Part shown: positions 25,573 to 35,029 of the stretch, piece after piece
Layout of the letters: the number at the start of each line of letters is the position of its first letter
How positions within the stretch are numbered: position 1 is the stretch's first letter
Origin: Pseudomonas sp. RC10
Lineage (GTDB): Bacteria > Pseudomonadota > Gammaproteobacteria > Pseudomonadales > Pseudomonadaceae
DNA length: 64,000 nucleotides
NCBI RefSeq assembly: GCF_038397775.1
Contig: NZ_CP151650.1
Coordinates: 2,046,001-2,110,000, forward strand
Direction: 5' to 3'
Translations under genes and position numbers: made by a program
The notes under the pieces: generated by a model
Database searches by the model: none
What the model was told of the DNA's origin: nothing
What the model saw: the letters and a program-made list of their open reading frames with translations, nothing else

Positions 25573-26919
25573 TCAACGCCGAACCTGCTTCAACGTCTCG
25601 GCAATCAAGAACGCCAGCTCCAGCGACTGATCCGCGTTCATCCGCGGGTCGCAATGGGTGTGGTAACGGTCCGACAAGCCATCCTCGGTAATCGGACGTG
25701 CGCCGCCGATGCACTCGGTAACGTTCTGCCCGGTCATTTCGATGTGAATCCCGCCCGCGTACGTCCCTTCGGCCTGATGCACCTGGAAGAACTGCTTCAC
25801 CTCGCCCAGAATCTGCGCGAAGTCGCGGGTCTTGTAGCCGCTGCTGGCCTTGATCGTATTGCCGTGCATCGGGTCCGAGCTCCACAACACCTGCTTGCCC
25901 TCGCGCTCGACGGCCCGAATCAGCCCTGGCAAGTGATCGCCGACCTTGTTGGCGCCCATGCGCGCGATCAGGTTCAAGCGACCCGGGTCGTTGTCCGGGT
26001 TGAGGATGTCGATCAGGCGGATCAGGTCGTCGGTGTTCATGCTCGGACCGACTTTCACGCCAATCGGGTTCTTCACCCCGCGCAGAAACTCCACGTGCGC
26101 GCCATCGAGCTGACGCGTGCGATCGCCGATCCACAGCATGTGCGCGGAGCAGTCGTAGAAGTCGTTGGTCAGGCTGTCCCGGCGAACGAAGGCTTCTTCG
26201 TAATTGAGCAGCAACGCTTCGTGGGCGGTGAAGAAGCTGGTTTCGCGCAGTTGCGGCGAGGTATCCATGCCGCAGGCGCGCATGAACGCCAGGGTCTCGT
26301 CGATGCGGTCGGCGAGCTGGCTGTATTTGTCCGAGAGCGCCGAGCCTGCGATGAAATCGAGGTTCCACTGGTGCACTTGGTGCAAGTCCGCGAAGCCACC
26401 TTGAGCAAACGCCCGCAGCAGGTTCAGCGTCGCAGTGGACTGGTGATAGGCCTGCAACAGACGATCCGGGTCCGGCACGCGGCTCTTCTCGTCGAAGCCG
26501 ATGCCATTGACGATATCGCCGCGGTACGCCGGCAGTGTCACGCCATCGACAGTCTCGTCATTTGACGAACGCGGCTTGGCGAATTGCCCCGCCATGCGCC
26601 CGACCTTGACCACCGGGCAGCCGGCCGCGAAGGTCATGACGATCGCCATTTGCAGCAGCACCTTGAAGGTGTCGCGGATCTTCGCCGCTGAGAATTCGAA
26701 GAAACTCTCGGCGCAATCGCCACCTTGCAACAGAAACGCACGGCCCTGGGTCACCTCGGCAAACTGACGGCGCAACTCGCGGGCTTCACCAGCGAACACC
26801 AGCGGCGGGAAACTGGCCAGCGACTGTTCGACACGTCGAACATGGTCGGCGTTGGGGTACTGGGGTTGTTGCTGGATAGGCAGGCTCCGCCAGCTGTCGG
26901 GGCTCCAGGGTTGGCTCAT
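25573..26919 (-). CDS. Class II 3-deoxy-D-arabino-heptulosonate-7-phosphate synthase
   Basis: The 448-residue plant-type (class II) DAHP synthase condenses phosphoenolpyruvate and erythrose-4-phosphate, the first step of aromatic biosynthesis. Diagnostic stretches are [11 protein letters not shown], the metal-binding Cys region [36 protein letters not shown] and [18 protein letters not shown] (metal His and Glu). The length matches the long class II form. It is followed divergently by the spermidine-synthase-like gene, matching the PA2842/PA2843 order I recall. Confidence 0.96.
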   Translation of the reverse strand: MSQPWSPDSWRSLPIQQQPQYPNADHVRRVEQSLASFPPLVFAGEARELRRQFAEVTQGRAFLLQGGDCAESFFEFSAAKIRDTFKVLLQMAIVMTFAAGCPVVKVGRMAGQFAKPRSSNDETVDGVTLPAYRGDIVNGIGFDEKSRVPDPDRLLQAYHQSTATLNLLRAFAQGGFADLHQVHQWNLDFIAGSALSDKYSQLADRIDETLAFMRACGMDTSPQLRETSFFTAHEALLLNYEEAFVRRDSLTNDFYDCSAHMLWIGDRTRQLDGAHVEFLRGVKNPIGVKVGPSMNTDDLIRLIDILNPDNDPGRLNLIARMGANKVGDHLPGLIRAVEREGKQVLWSSDPMHGNTIKASSGYKTRDFAQILGEVKQFFQVHQAEGTYAGGIHIEMTGQNVTECIGGARPITEDGLSDRYHTHCDPRMNADQSLELAFLIAETLKQVRR

Positions 26920-27044
26920 GGTGAACTCGAAGTCAGTGCAATCGGACGGTCATGTTAGCAGTTCGCCCCGATAATTTGCGTGACCTGCGGGGTGCGCTTG
27001 GCCGACAATCCGCGCGCCAAATTCGATTGACCGAGAGAACAGCA

Positions 27045-27800
27045 ATGACCGAGGAGCGTGTAGAGCGCGTGCTGGCTGAAGTCCACGATGACTTCGGCAT
27101 GATTCGCGTGCTGGAAGTGGACGACTACCGCTTCCTGGAGTTCGGCGACGCCATCGAGCAAAGCTGCACGTTCACGGCTGATCCTGCGTGGCTGGAATAC
27201 GACTACACCCGTGCGATGCTGATCGGCGCGTTGTGCCACGACGCGCCAGAGAGTGCGCTATTCATGGGCCTCGGCGCGGGCACGCTGACCCAGGCGTGCC
27301 TCAAGTTTCTGCCGCTGGACGACGTCGAGGCCATCGAATTGCGTCCGGACGTACCGCGCCTCGCCATGGAATACATGGGGCTGGCGGACGATCCGCGCCT
27401 CTATATCCGTATTGGCGATGCGCTGGAATTGCTGCCCACTGCTGAAAGCGCCGACCTGATCTTCGTCGACCTCTACACCGACACAGGGCCGGCGGTGGGG
27501 CATCTGGCGTGGGGCTTTCTGGAGAAATGCCAGCAGCGGCTCAATCCGGGCGGCTGGCTGATCATCAACCAATGGGCCTCGGACGATGGCAAACCGCTGG
27601 GGGCAGCGTTGCTGCGCGGGCTGTATCACCGCCATTACTGGGAGCTGCCGGTCAAAGAAGGCAACGTCATCCTCATCGTGCCTTCTGATCTGGACCAGAC
27701 GCTGGACATGGACGCGCTGATCGAGCGCGCCGAAACCCTCGCGCCGCAACTGGGTTACTCGCTGCTGCCGTTGATCAAGACCGTGCGCCCGGCGACCTGA
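27045..27800 (+). CDS. Spermidine-synthase-like methyltransferase-fold protein
   Basis: The 251-residue Rossmann-fold protein of the spermidine synthase/spermine synthase type has LFMGLGAGTLTQACLKFL (cofactor loop), VEAIELRPDV, IRIGDALELL and LIFVDLYTD. The polyamine-site residues of true SpeE (GGGDG and the YHD-type motif) are not matched: the glycine loop reads GLGAGT. A different donor/acceptor reaction, or a non-catalytic role, is likely. The start follows GAGAGAACAGCA. It diverges from the DAHP synthase gene and ends nine bases from the convergent crotonase gene. Confidence 0.82.
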   Translation: MTEERVERVLAEVHDDFGMIRVLEVDDYRFLEFGDAIEQSCTFTADPAWLEYDYTRAMLIGALCHDAPESALFMGLGAGTLTQACLKFLPLDDVEAIELRPDVPRLAMEYMGLADDPRLYIRIGDALELLPTAESADLIFVDLYTDTGPAVGHLAWGFLEKCQQRLNPGGWLIINQWASDDGKPLGAALLRGLYHRHYWELPVKEGNVILIVPSDLDQTLDMDALIERAETLAPQLGYSLLPLIKTVRPAT

Positions 27801-27809
27801 CCGAGGCGT

Positions 27810-28601
27810 TCAGTGCCCGGTGAAATACCCCGGCCTGCGCTCGATCAAAGCGCGCAGGCCCTCCTTGGCGTCCTCGCTGGACATCACCTGCTTCATCAGC
27901 GCTGGCAACTGTCGGGCTGCCGCGTCTTCCCCTTCACACACCGCCTGACGGGCCGACGCCAACGTCGCACGAACCCCCAGCGGCGCGCGTTCGGCGATGC
28001 GACTTGCGAGATGCAGCGCACACGGCAGCAAATCCTCGTACGCCATGATTTCCTGCACCAGCCCCATGCGCAACGCTTCATGGGCGTCGAATTCGTCGCC
28101 GGTCAACAGCCAGCGCATGGCATTGCCCCACCCGGCGATCTGGTGCATGCGCAAGGTTGCGCCGCCAAACGCGAACAGGCCGCGCTGCACTTCGAGCTGC
28201 GAAAAGCGGGTGTTGCTGGCGCACAGGTTGATGTCGGCGGCCAGCATCAGTTCGATGCCGAGCGTGAAACAGTAGCCCTGCGCCGCGACGATCACCGGTT
28301 TTGTGACCCGTGGCCCTTCGAAAGCGCCCCATGGGTCGCAGCCGCCTTCCGGCAACTGCCAGCCGTTCATCAGTGTTTCGCCGGTGTCCGCCAGGTCCAG
28401 CCCGCCCGTGAAGTGCTCGCCATGGGCAAACACCACGGCGACCCGCGCCTGATCGTTACGTTCGAACTCACCGTAGGCCAGGCTGAGCTGATTGAGCATG
28501 CCCATGTCGAAGGCGTTGCGCTTGGCCACCCGGTCGAGCCCGATGAGCATGATGGCGCCGCGTTGTTCCCGGCTGACGTGGCCTTTGATCGAAGAGGTCA
28601 T
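27810..28601 (-). CDS. Enoyl-CoA hydratase/isomerase (crotonase) family protein
   Basis: The 263-residue crotonase-fold protein has RNAFDMGMLNQL, the CoA/oxyanion segment FTGGLDLAD and the second oxyanion segment AAQGYCFTLGIELMLAADI, then FAFGGATLRM. The positions of the two catalytic glutamates in standard hydratases are replaced (Gly-Gly-Ala-Thr at the usual Glu-Glu region), so the reaction is uncertain: hydratase, isomerase or hydrolase. It is convergent with the spermidine-synthase-like gene and its 5' end faces the deaD leader. The order matches PA2841. Confidence 0.87.
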   Translation of the reverse strand: MTSSIKGHVSREQRGAIMLIGLDRVAKRNAFDMGMLNQLSLAYGEFERNDQARVAVVFAHGEHFTGGLDLADTGETLMNGWQLPEGGCDPWGAFEGPRVTKPVIVAAQGYCFTLGIELMLAADINLCASNTRFSQLEVQRGLFAFGGATLRMHQIAGWGNAMRWLLTGDEFDAHEALRMGLVQEIMAYEDLLPCALHLASRIAERAPLGVRATLASARQAVCEGEDAAARQLPALMKQVMSSEDAKEGLRALIERRPGYFTGH

Positions 28602-28982
28602 GTCGCTATTCCTGCAGGCTGAGGAGATGAGGAGGGTGGGCTGCCTGACTGATGAGGTGAATCGTTTAAGCCCCCGCCGCCAGTAATACCGGGCTTTTAA
28701 AAAATAGACACTGACACAGGTTTGCGCAAAGCCTGTGACCGTTAGACGCACGCACTTCTCTGTGTGAAAAAAATACTCACTTTTTTTGGCATTTCCGGTA
28801 TAGTGCGCGCCGGCCTTTCATAGGGCCCTCGTCACGGTATGGGTTTGCGAAGCCTTCTTCGCAGGCTGGTTCCAACACGAACTATCCTTGACGATCCATT
28901 CATCAATACGTTTTCGCAAATCCCCGCCGACAAAGCAGCCAGGGTGACTCTAGGGTCTTACACGGCACGCGCAGCTTTGAAG
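28602..28982. promoter_or_regulatory. Divergent region and long 5' leader upstream of deaD
   Basis: Gene-free. A hairpin at 28715-28737 (CACAGG/CCTGTG with a paired interior TTTG/CAAA) is nearer the crotonase gene. TATAGT at 28799-28804 is the best -10 candidate for deaD, followed by GC-rich GCGCGCC, which would give a leader of about 210 bases. Within it, TGCGAAG-CCTT-CTTCGCA (from about 28846) forms another hairpin. Long structured leaders are typical of cold-inducible helicase mRNAs. Confidence 0.6.
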
Positions 28983-29020
28983 CATGGGTCTTTGCGGATG
29001 CACTCAGAGGCAGACCCATG
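28983..29020 (+). promoter_or_regulatory. Hairpin sequestering the deaD start codon
   Basis: CATGGGTCT (28983-28991) pairs perfectly with AGACCCATG (29012-29020). The right arm contains the whole ATG start codon of deaD; the 20-base loop contains the ribosome site CAGAGG (29005-29010). The nine-pair stem would close the initiation site and expose it only on melting or refolding. Confidence 0.7.
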
Positions 29021-30694
29021 ACCCAGGAAACCGGCGGCTTCGCCGCTCTCGACCTTCATCCGAATATTGTTGCAGCCGTTATCGCTACCGGCTACGAAGA
29101 GCCTTCGGCCATTCAGCAGCAATCGATCCCGATTATTCTTGCCGGTCACGACATGATCGGTCAGGCGCAGACAGGTACCGGTAAAACCGCGGCCTTCGCA
29201 CTGCCTATCCTGAACCGCATCGACCCGGCAAAACGCGAGCCGCAAGCGCTGATCCTCGCGCCGACCCGCGAACTGGCCCTGCAAGTCGCCACCGCGTTCG
29301 AAACCTACGCCAAGCAAATGCCGGGCGTGACCGTCGTGGCCGTCTACGGCGGTGCGCCGATGGGCCCACAGCTGAAAGCCATCCGTAACGGCGCGCAAAT
29401 CGTCGTCGCTACCCCGGGCCGCCTGTGCGATCACCTGCGTCGTGACGAAAAAGTCCTGGCGACCGTGAACCACCTGGTGCTCGACGAAGCTGACGAAATG
29501 CTGAAGCTGGGCTTCATGGACGACCTCGAAGTCATCTTCAAGGCCATGCCTGAAACTCGCCAGACCGTGCTGTTCTCGGCGACCCTGCCGCAGTCGATCC
29601 GTGCGATCGCCGAGCGTCACCTGAAAGACCCGAAACACGTCAAGATCCAGAGCAAGACCCAGACCGTCACCGCGATCGAGCAGGCTCACCTGCTGGTTCA
29701 CGCTGACCAGAAGACCTCTGCCGTGCTGAGCCTGCTGGAAGTCGAAGATTTCGACGCCCTGATCATGTTCGTCCGCACCAAGCAGGCCACTCTGGACCTG
29801 GCGAGCGCTCTGGAAGCCAAAGGCTACAAGGCTGCCGCGCTGAACGGTGATATCGCCCAGAACCAGCGTGAGCGCGTCATCGACTCGCTGAAAGATGGTC
29901 GCCTGGACATCGTTGTCGCGACCGACGTTGCTGCCCGTGGTCTGGACGTTCCGCGCATCACTCACGTATTCAACGTCGACATGCCGTACGATCCGGAATC
30001 CTACGTTCACCGTATCGGCCGTACCGGTCGTGCCGGTCGCGAAGGCCGTGCGCTGCTGCTGGTGACCCCGCGTGAGCGCCGCATGCTGCAAGTGATCGAG
30101 CGTGTGACCGGTCAGAAGGTTGCCGAAGTTCGCCTGCCAGACTCGCAAGCCGTTCTCGATGCCCGCATCAAGAAACTGACCAACAGCCTCGCGCCACTGG
30201 TGGCCGATGCCGAAGCCAGCCATGGCGAGCTGCTGGACCGTCTGACTGCCGACATCGGTTGCACTCCGCGTGCCCTGGCTGCCGCACTGCTGCGCAAGGC
30301 CACCAACGGCCAGGCGCTGACCCTCGCTGCCATCGAGAAAGAGCGTCCATTGGTGCCGAACAATGCACCGCGTGGCGACCGTGCCGATCGTCCGTCGGGC
30401 GACCGTCCCGATCGTGGCGACCGCGAGCGTCGTGCGCCGATGCCACTGGCTGAAGGCCGTGCACGTTGCCGTACCGCGCTGGGTGCGCGTGACGGTATCG
30501 CTGCCAAAAACCTGCTGGGCGCCATCCTCAACGAAGGCGGTCTGGCCCGCGAAGCCATCGGCCGCATCCAGGTGCGTGACAGCTTCAGCCTCGTCGAGCT
30601 GCCGGAAGACGGCCTTGAGCGTCTGCTGGCCAAGCTGAAAGACACCCGCGTTGCGGGCAAGCAGCTGAAACTCCGTCGCTATCGCGAAGACTGA
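29018..30694 (+). CDS. deaD: DEAD-box ATP-dependent RNA helicase DeaD/CsdA
   Basis: The 558-residue helicase unwinds structured RNA in ribosome assembly and mRNA decay, mainly in the cold. The motifs in order are the Q motif (GYEEPSAIQQQSIP), I (AQTGTGKT), Ia (PTRELA), II (DEAD in VLDEADEML), III (FSATLP), V (VATDVAARGLD) and VI (HRIGRTGRAGR). An Arg/Asp-rich linker (GDRADRPSGDRPDRGDRERR) precedes a C-terminal DbpA/CsdA-type RNA-binding domain (residues about 475-555). The leader is long and folds over the start codon, suggesting post-transcriptional control. A terminator follows. Confidence 0.97.
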   Translation: MTQETGGFAALDLHPNIVAAVIATGYEEPSAIQQQSIPIILAGHDMIGQAQTGTGKTAAFALPILNRIDPAKREPQALILAPTRELALQVATAFETYAKQMPGVTVVAVYGGAPMGPQLKAIRNGAQIVVATPGRLCDHLRRDEKVLATVNHLVLDEADEMLKLGFMDDLEVIFKAMPETRQTVLFSATLPQSIRAIAERHLKDPKHVKIQSKTQTVTAIEQAHLLVHADQKTSAVLSLLEVEDFDALIMFVRTKQATLDLASALEAKGYKAAALNGDIAQNQRERVIDSLKDGRLDIVVATDVAARGLDVPRITHVFNVDMPYDPESYVHRIGRTGRAGREGRALLLVTPRERRMLQVIERVTGQKVAEVRLPDSQAVLDARIKKLTNSLAPLVADAEASHGELLDRLTADIGCTPRALAAALLRKATNGQALTLAAIEKERPLVPNNAPRGDRADRPSGDRPDRGDRERRAPMPLAEGRARCRTALGARDGIAAKNLLGAILNEGGLAREAIGRIQVRDSFSLVELPEDGLERLLAKLKDTRVAGKQLKLRRYRED

Positions 30695-30719
30695 TTGGCG
30701 TTGAGCTGATCGTCTGAAC

Positions 30720-30752
30720 GAAAAAATCCCCGACTGGTTCGGGGATTTTTTT
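30720..30752 (+). terminator. Intrinsic terminator of deaD
   Basis: AAAAATCCCCGA, five-base loop, TCGGGGATTTTTTT; strong stem and T-run 26 bp past the stop. Confidence 0.93.
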
Positions 30753-30797
30753 GTCTGCGTTTTGGTGCGCCGTGATCAATGAGGAGCGGGCAATCAA

Positions 30798-31565
30798 TTA
30801 CCCAAACCGGTAAATATCCATCCCCAACGCGCCCATGGTGAAGCCCTGATACGCTGCGCTGAACTCACCTCCGGCACCCCGGGCGAAATAAAGCGGCAGC
30901 AGATGCTCATCGCTCGGATGATTACGCACAGCATTCGGCGCCTGGCGGCGGTAGTCGTGCAGGGCGTTTTCATCATTGGCCGCCAGCTTTTCCACCATCC
31001 AGTCACGGAAGGTCAATGCCCATGGCTCGACACTTTCCGGTCCGGCGTGCCAGTCCAGCTCACGCAGGTTGTGGGTAATGCTGCCCGAGCCGATCACCAG
31101 CACGTCTTCTTCGCGCAATTGGCTCAGCGCTTTGCCGACGCGAGTCTGCAGCTCAGGCCCCAAGCGCGTTGGCAGCGACACCTGCACGACCGGGATGTCG
31201 GCCTGAGGGTACATCAACGACAACGGCACCCAGACGCCGTGGTCAAAGGGGCGGCGGCTGTCCACAACGGCAGGTAGATCAGCGGCTGCCAATAAATCCA
31301 CCACCCGTTGCGTCGTCTCGGGATGGCCGGACGCGGGGTATTGCACGGCAAACAGTGCAGCGGGGAAACCGCCGAAGTCATGCCAGGTTTCCGGTTGCGG
31401 ATTGCCATTGACGCGCAAATCGTTGCTTTCCCAGTGCGCGGAGACGATCACAATAGCTTTTGGCCGAGGCATGGAAGCCGCCAGACGCCGCAACGCCGGG
31501 CCACTCTCGCCGGGTTCCAGCGCAAGCATTGGGGAGCCATGAGAAATGAACAGGCTAGGGAACAT
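30798..31565 (-). CDS. DODA-type (class III) extradiol dioxygenase
   Basis: The 255-residue LigB/YgiD-family enzyme has FISHGSPMLAL (iron His), VSAHWES, RPFDHGVWVPLSLMYP (second His and catalytic region) and GSGSITHNLREL (His), the metal and active-site histidines of 4,5-DOPA-type dioxygenases. The family opens catechol rings using Fe(II) or Zn(II) chemistry. It is a single gene convergent with deaD and divergent from tpm. The physiological substrate is unknown; E. coli YgiD acts on L-DOPA in vitro. Confidence 0.9.
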   Translation of the reverse strand: MFPSLFISHGSPMLALEPGESGPALRRLAASMPRPKAIVIVSAHWESNDLRVNGNPQPETWHDFGGFPAALFAVQYPASGHPETTQRVVDLLAAADLPAVVDSRRPFDHGVWVPLSLMYPQADIPVVQVSLPTRLGPELQTRVGKALSQLREEDVLVIGSGSITHNLRELDWHAGPESVEPWALTFRDWMVEKLAANDENALHDYRRQAPNAVRNHPSDEHLLPLYFARGAGGEFSAAYQGFTMGALGMDIYRFG

Positions 31566-31671
31566 GTGCGGGCGTCCTGAGCGTATAAGATAGTGGCCAT
31601 GATCAGGCAGATCATTGATCTAAATCTAATATAAGTTTTAGTGCCGTTTGATCGAAATATCAGGAGCATTT

Positions 31672-32328
31672 ATGGAGCCGCAGTTTTGGCATGAGCGTTG
31701 GGCGATCAATCAGATTGGCTTCAATCAGTCAGAGGTGAATCCGTATCTTGTGAAGCTGTGGTCTGAATTGAACGTAAAGCCCGGTGAGCGCGTTCTGGTG
31801 CCGCTGTGCGGAAAGACCGTCGACATCAACTGGCTGGCCGATCAAGGACTGCAGGTGCTCGGCGCCGAGCTTTCCGAGAAGGCAGTCCAGGCCTGGTTCA
31901 GCGAAAACGGGTTTTTACCCGAGATCGAAACCCGCGGTGCGTTCAAGGTTTACGCCCACAAGAACGTCGAAATCTGGTGCGGTGATTTCTTCGCGCTCAA
32001 ACCGAAGGACGTCGGACATTGCACCGCGTGGTACGACCGAGCCGCAATCATTGCGCTGCCGTCAGACATGCGCTGGCGTTACGTCGAGCAGATCAATCGC
32101 CTCATGGCCCAAGACTCTCGCGGTCTGCTGATCACCCTGGACTACGATCAGTCTCAGATCGACGGCCCGCCGTTTTCGGTGGATGAAGATGAAGTGCAGC
32201 AACTGCTGTCGCCGGAATGGCGAGTGAAAATGGTCGGCGAGGGCGATGTGCTGGCGCAAAGCCCCAAGTTCAAACAGGCGGGCGCGACGCGTTTGATGGA
32301 GTATGCGTATCGGCTGTTTCGGCGGTAA
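31672..32328 (+). CDS. tpm: Thiopurine S-methyltransferase
   Basis: The 218-residue S-adenosylmethionine-dependent methyltransferase has FWHERWAINQIGFNQ at the N-terminus, VLVPLCGKTVDINWLADQG (SAM loop), AWYDRAAIIALP and LLITLDYDQ. Bacterial Tpm methylates thiols, thiopurines, selenium and tellurium compounds and was first linked to tellurite resistance in P. syringae. The start at 31672 has CAGGAGCATTT upstream. A shared terminator separates it from the convergent htpX. Confidence 0.96.
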   Translation: MEPQFWHERWAINQIGFNQSEVNPYLVKLWSELNVKPGERVLVPLCGKTVDINWLADQGLQVLGAELSEKAVQAWFSENGFLPEIETRGAFKVYAHKNVEIWCGDFFALKPKDVGHCTAWYDRAAIIALPSDMRWRYVEQINRLMAQDSRGLLITLDYDQSQIDGPPFSVDEDEVQQLLSPEWRVKMVGEGDVLAQSPKFKQAGATRLMEYAYRLFRR

Positions 32329-32374
32329 CAACGGAGGCCTGCCTCGGCCGTAGTACGGTTTTCATGGCAAAAGA

Positions 32375-32398
32375 AAAGGGCGACCGAAGTCGCCCTTT
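32375..32398. terminator. Bidirectional terminator between tpm and htpX
   Basis: AAAGGGCGAC-CGAA-GTCGCCCTTT; symmetrical stem with A/T flanks serving both convergent genes. Confidence 0.85.
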
Positions 32399-32420
32399 CT
32401 CGTACCTGCGGTGCGCGGTA

Positions 32421-33308
32421 TCAACCCCGACGACGCAACGCCTCGATGCGGTCTTCCAGCGCTGGGTGGCTCATGAACAGACCCGCCAGGCCATGCTTCA
32501 AGCCGCCGTTGATGCCGAACGCCGTCAGGCTGTCGGGCATCTGCACTGGCACGCCTTGTTCCGAACGCAGGCGCTGTAAAGCGCTGATCATCGCGCCTGT
32601 ACCGGCGAGGCGAGCACCGGCGTCGTCTGCGCGGTATTCGCGTTTGCGCGAGAACCACATGACGATGGCGCTGGCGAGGAAGCCCAGGACGATCTCGGCG
32701 AAGATGGTCGCGATGTAGAACGCCATGCCACGGCCTTCTTCGTTCTTGAAGATCACTTTATCGACGAAGTTGCCGATGATCCGCGCGAAGAACATCACGA
32801 AGGTGTTCACCACGCCTTGAACCAGCGCCAGTGTCACCATGTCACCGTTGGCGACGTGGCCGATTTCGTGGGCCAGCACGGCTTTCACTTCGTCGGGCGA
32901 AAAGCGCTCCAGCAAGCCCTGGCTGACCGCGACCAATGCATCGTTCTTGTTCCAGCCGGTGGCGAAGGCGTTCGCTTCGTAGGCCGGGAAAATTCCGACT
33001 TCTGGCATCTTGATGCCAGCTTCGCGGGACAGTTGTTCAACGGTTTGCAGCAGCCATTGTTCATGGCGGGTGCGGGGTTGGGTGATGATTTCGGTCCCGG
33101 TGCTCATCTTCGCCATCCACTTGGAGATGAACAGCGAGAACAGCGAGCCAGCGAAACCAAAAACGGCGCAGAAAATCAGCAGCTGATTGAGGTTGAGGTC
33201 AACCCCGTTGGCCGCCATGAACCCATTGAAGCCAAACAGGCTCAAGGTGATGCTGGCAATCAGCACGACCGCAAGGTTAGTGGCCAAGAACAGCAAGATG
33301 CGCATCAT
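32421..33308 (-). CDS. htpX: Membrane zinc protease HtpX
   Basis: The 295-residue M48-family inner-membrane metalloprotease takes part in quality control of membrane proteins together with FtsH. Two N-terminal helices (residues 4-26 and 43-63) are followed by the zinc motif HEIGH at residues 147-151, two further helices, and the third zinc ligand Glu in [13 protein letters not shown]. The length matches the enterobacterial enzyme. The upstream gap is 317 bp and holds a decayed palindromic repeat. Confidence 0.96.
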   Translation of the reverse strand: MMRILLFLATNLAVVLIASITLSLFGFNGFMAANGVDLNLNQLLIFCAVFGFAGSLFSLFISKWMAKMSTGTEIITQPRTRHEQWLLQTVEQLSREAGIKMPEVGIFPAYEANAFATGWNKNDALVAVSQGLLERFSPDEVKAVLAHEIGHVANGDMVTLALVQGVVNTFVMFFARIIGNFVDKVIFKNEEGRGMAFYIATIFAEIVLGFLASAIVMWFSRKREYRADDAGARLAGTGAMISALQRLRSEQGVPVQMPDSLTAFGINGGLKHGLAGLFMSHPALEDRIEALRRRG

Positions 33309-33625
33309 GGTGTGGAATTTCTCCTCGTGAAGAATGTGTAACGCGTTGCGGGGTATATAAGGTGATGTCGGTGGGTATTCAACCGGGCGACTATTTCAAA
33401 CTGTGTCGTTTGCATCGCCCGGGTCATTATGGACCCAGAGCGGGAGGGTGGCGGTAGCGCCATTGTTTGAATCGGGGGCTGCATGGCCTGATCGTTGCCC
33501 GATCGTTCACAGGCTCTGTGTGGTAACGCCGCGTTGGACGCTCTGCGTCCGTTGCCGGGGTGAGGCGGGACGTCAGCGGACGCATGTCCACGCAGGGCGT
33601 GGGCATGCTCGGCACAAATGCACCG
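33309..33625. other. Gene-free gap with decayed palindromic element
   Basis: The htpX promoter should lie close to 33309-33370. The rest is intergenic; from 33501 to 33610 it resembles the 114-bp palindromic element at 53796-53909, in decayed form (GATCGTT, GACGCTCTGCGTCCG, CGGACGCATGTCCACGC, GGCGTGGGCAT). No open frame looks coding. Confidence 0.6.
33501..33610. repeat. Degenerate copy of the 114-bp mosaic palindrome
   Basis: It has the same order of blocks as the intact copy at 53796-53909 (GATCGT start, inner GACGCTC/GGACGC arms, outer CCACGC..GCGTGGG arm), with many substitutions. Confidence 0.6.
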
Positions 33626-34837
33626 TTATTGCTTGTACGTCTTGAGGAAGTTACCGATACGGCCAATCGCCGCTTCCAGGTCATCCACACGCGGCAACGT
33701 CACCACGCGGAAGTGGTCCGGCCATGGCCAGTTGAACGCCGTGCCTTGAACGATCAGCAGCTTCTCGGACAGCAGCAGGTCCAGCGCGAACTTCTCGTCG
33801 TTGTGGATCGGGCAGACTTTCGGGTCGATGCGCGGGAACGCGTACAGCGCACCCATCGGCTTCACGCAGCTGACGCCGGGAATGTCATTGAGCAGTTCCC
33901 AGGTCCGGTTGCGCTGTTCCAGCAGGCGGCCTGGCGGCAGAATCAGGTCGTTGATGCTCTGATAGCCCCCCAATGCGGTCTGGATCGCATGCTGGCTCGG
34001 CACGTTTGCGCACAGTCGCATATTGGCCAGGATGTCGATGCCTTCGATGTAGCTCTGGGCGTTGTGCTTCGGACCGGAAATGGCGATCCAGCCGGAGCGG
34101 AAACCGGCCACGCGATAGGACTTCGACAGGCCGTTGAAGGTCAGGCACAGCAAATCCGGCGCCAGCGACGCGGTGCAGATGTGCACGGCGTCGTCGTACA
34201 GAATCTTGTCGTAGATTTCGTCAGAGAACACCACGAGGTTGTGCTGGCGAGCGATTTCCAGCATGCCCAGCAACACTTCTTTCGAATAGACGGCGCCGGT
34301 CGGGTTGTTCGGGTTAATGATCACCATCGCCTTGGTGTTCGGCGTGATCTTGGCCTTGATGTCGTCCAGATCAGGCCACCAGTTGGCCTGCTCGTCACAG
34401 AGGTAATGGACGGGGCTGCCACCGGACAGGGCGACCGCTGCGGTCCACAGCGGGTAGTCAGGGGCTGGCACCAGCACTTCGTCGCCGTTGTTCAGCAGCG
34501 CCTGCATCGACATCACGATCAGCTCGGACACGCCGTTGCCCAGGTAGATGTCTTCGATGCCGACACCTTCGACCTGCTTCTGCTGGTAATACTGCATCAC
34601 GGCCTTGCGCGCGCTGAACAGGCCCTTGGAGTCGCTGTAGCCCTGTGCGGTCGGCAGGTTGCGGATCACGTCCTGCAGGATTTCGTCCGGCGCCTCGAAA
34701 CCAAACGGCGCCGGGTTGCCGATGTTCAGCTTGAGGATGCGATGGCCTTCCTCTTCCAGGCGTTTGGCGTGCTTGAGCACGGGCCCGCGAATGTCGTAGC
34801 AGACGTTGGCGAGCTTGTTCGATTTGCTGAACTGCAT
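33626..34837 (-). CDS. alaA: Glutamate-pyruvate aminotransferase AlaA
   Basis: The 403-residue fold-type I PLP-dependent aminotransferase forms alanine from pyruvate and glutamate. It follows E. coli AlaA (YfbQ) closely: NVCYDIRGPVLKHAKRLEEE, LKLNIGNPAPFGFEAPDE, NLPTAQGYSDSKGLFSARKA, then NPNNPTGAVY, SDEIYDKI and the PLP lysine in FNGLSKSYRVAGFRSGW. The length is normal. It is divergent from msrB, as PA2828 is from PA2827. Confidence 0.95.
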   Translation of the reverse strand: MQFSKSNKLANVCYDIRGPVLKHAKRLEEEGHRILKLNIGNPAPFGFEAPDEILQDVIRNLPTAQGYSDSKGLFSARKAVMQYYQQKQVEGVGIEDIYLGNGVSELIVMSMQALLNNGDEVLVPAPDYPLWTAAVALSGGSPVHYLCDEQANWWPDLDDIKAKITPNTKAMVIINPNNPTGAVYSKEVLLGMLEIARQHNLVVFSDEIYDKILYDDAVHICTASLAPDLLCLTFNGLSKSYRVAGFRSGWIAISGPKHNAQSYIEGIDILANMRLCANVPSQHAIQTALGGYQSINDLILPPGRLLEQRNRTWELLNDIPGVSCVKPMGALYAFPRIDPKVCPIHNDEKFALDLLLSEKLLIVQGTAFNWPWPDHFRVVTLPRVDDLEAAIGRIGNFLKTYKQ

Positions 34838-35029
34838 GTGATTGATCCCGACAATAAAAGGGTTCGCCGTGAGAGGGAGCGCGAACCGCTGAGCACGACG
34901 CCATCAAAATGAATTTGTATGCCTTGAAGGCCGGTGACAGACTGGCGTCCAACGAAGGCGCAATCATACGTGCCACCCGACCCGTGGAAAAGACACAGAT
35001 CGGGCTTTTTGAATGGTGGAGGTGTACCC

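Noticed and set aside
34934..35029. Extended N-terminus of msrB
   Set aside because: The extra 32 codons do not look like MsrB, and the GTG at 35030 has a good ribosome site and gives the family length.
34838..35029. Regulatory palindrome in the alaA-msrB gap
   Set aside because: No inverted or direct repeat longer than a few bases stands out.
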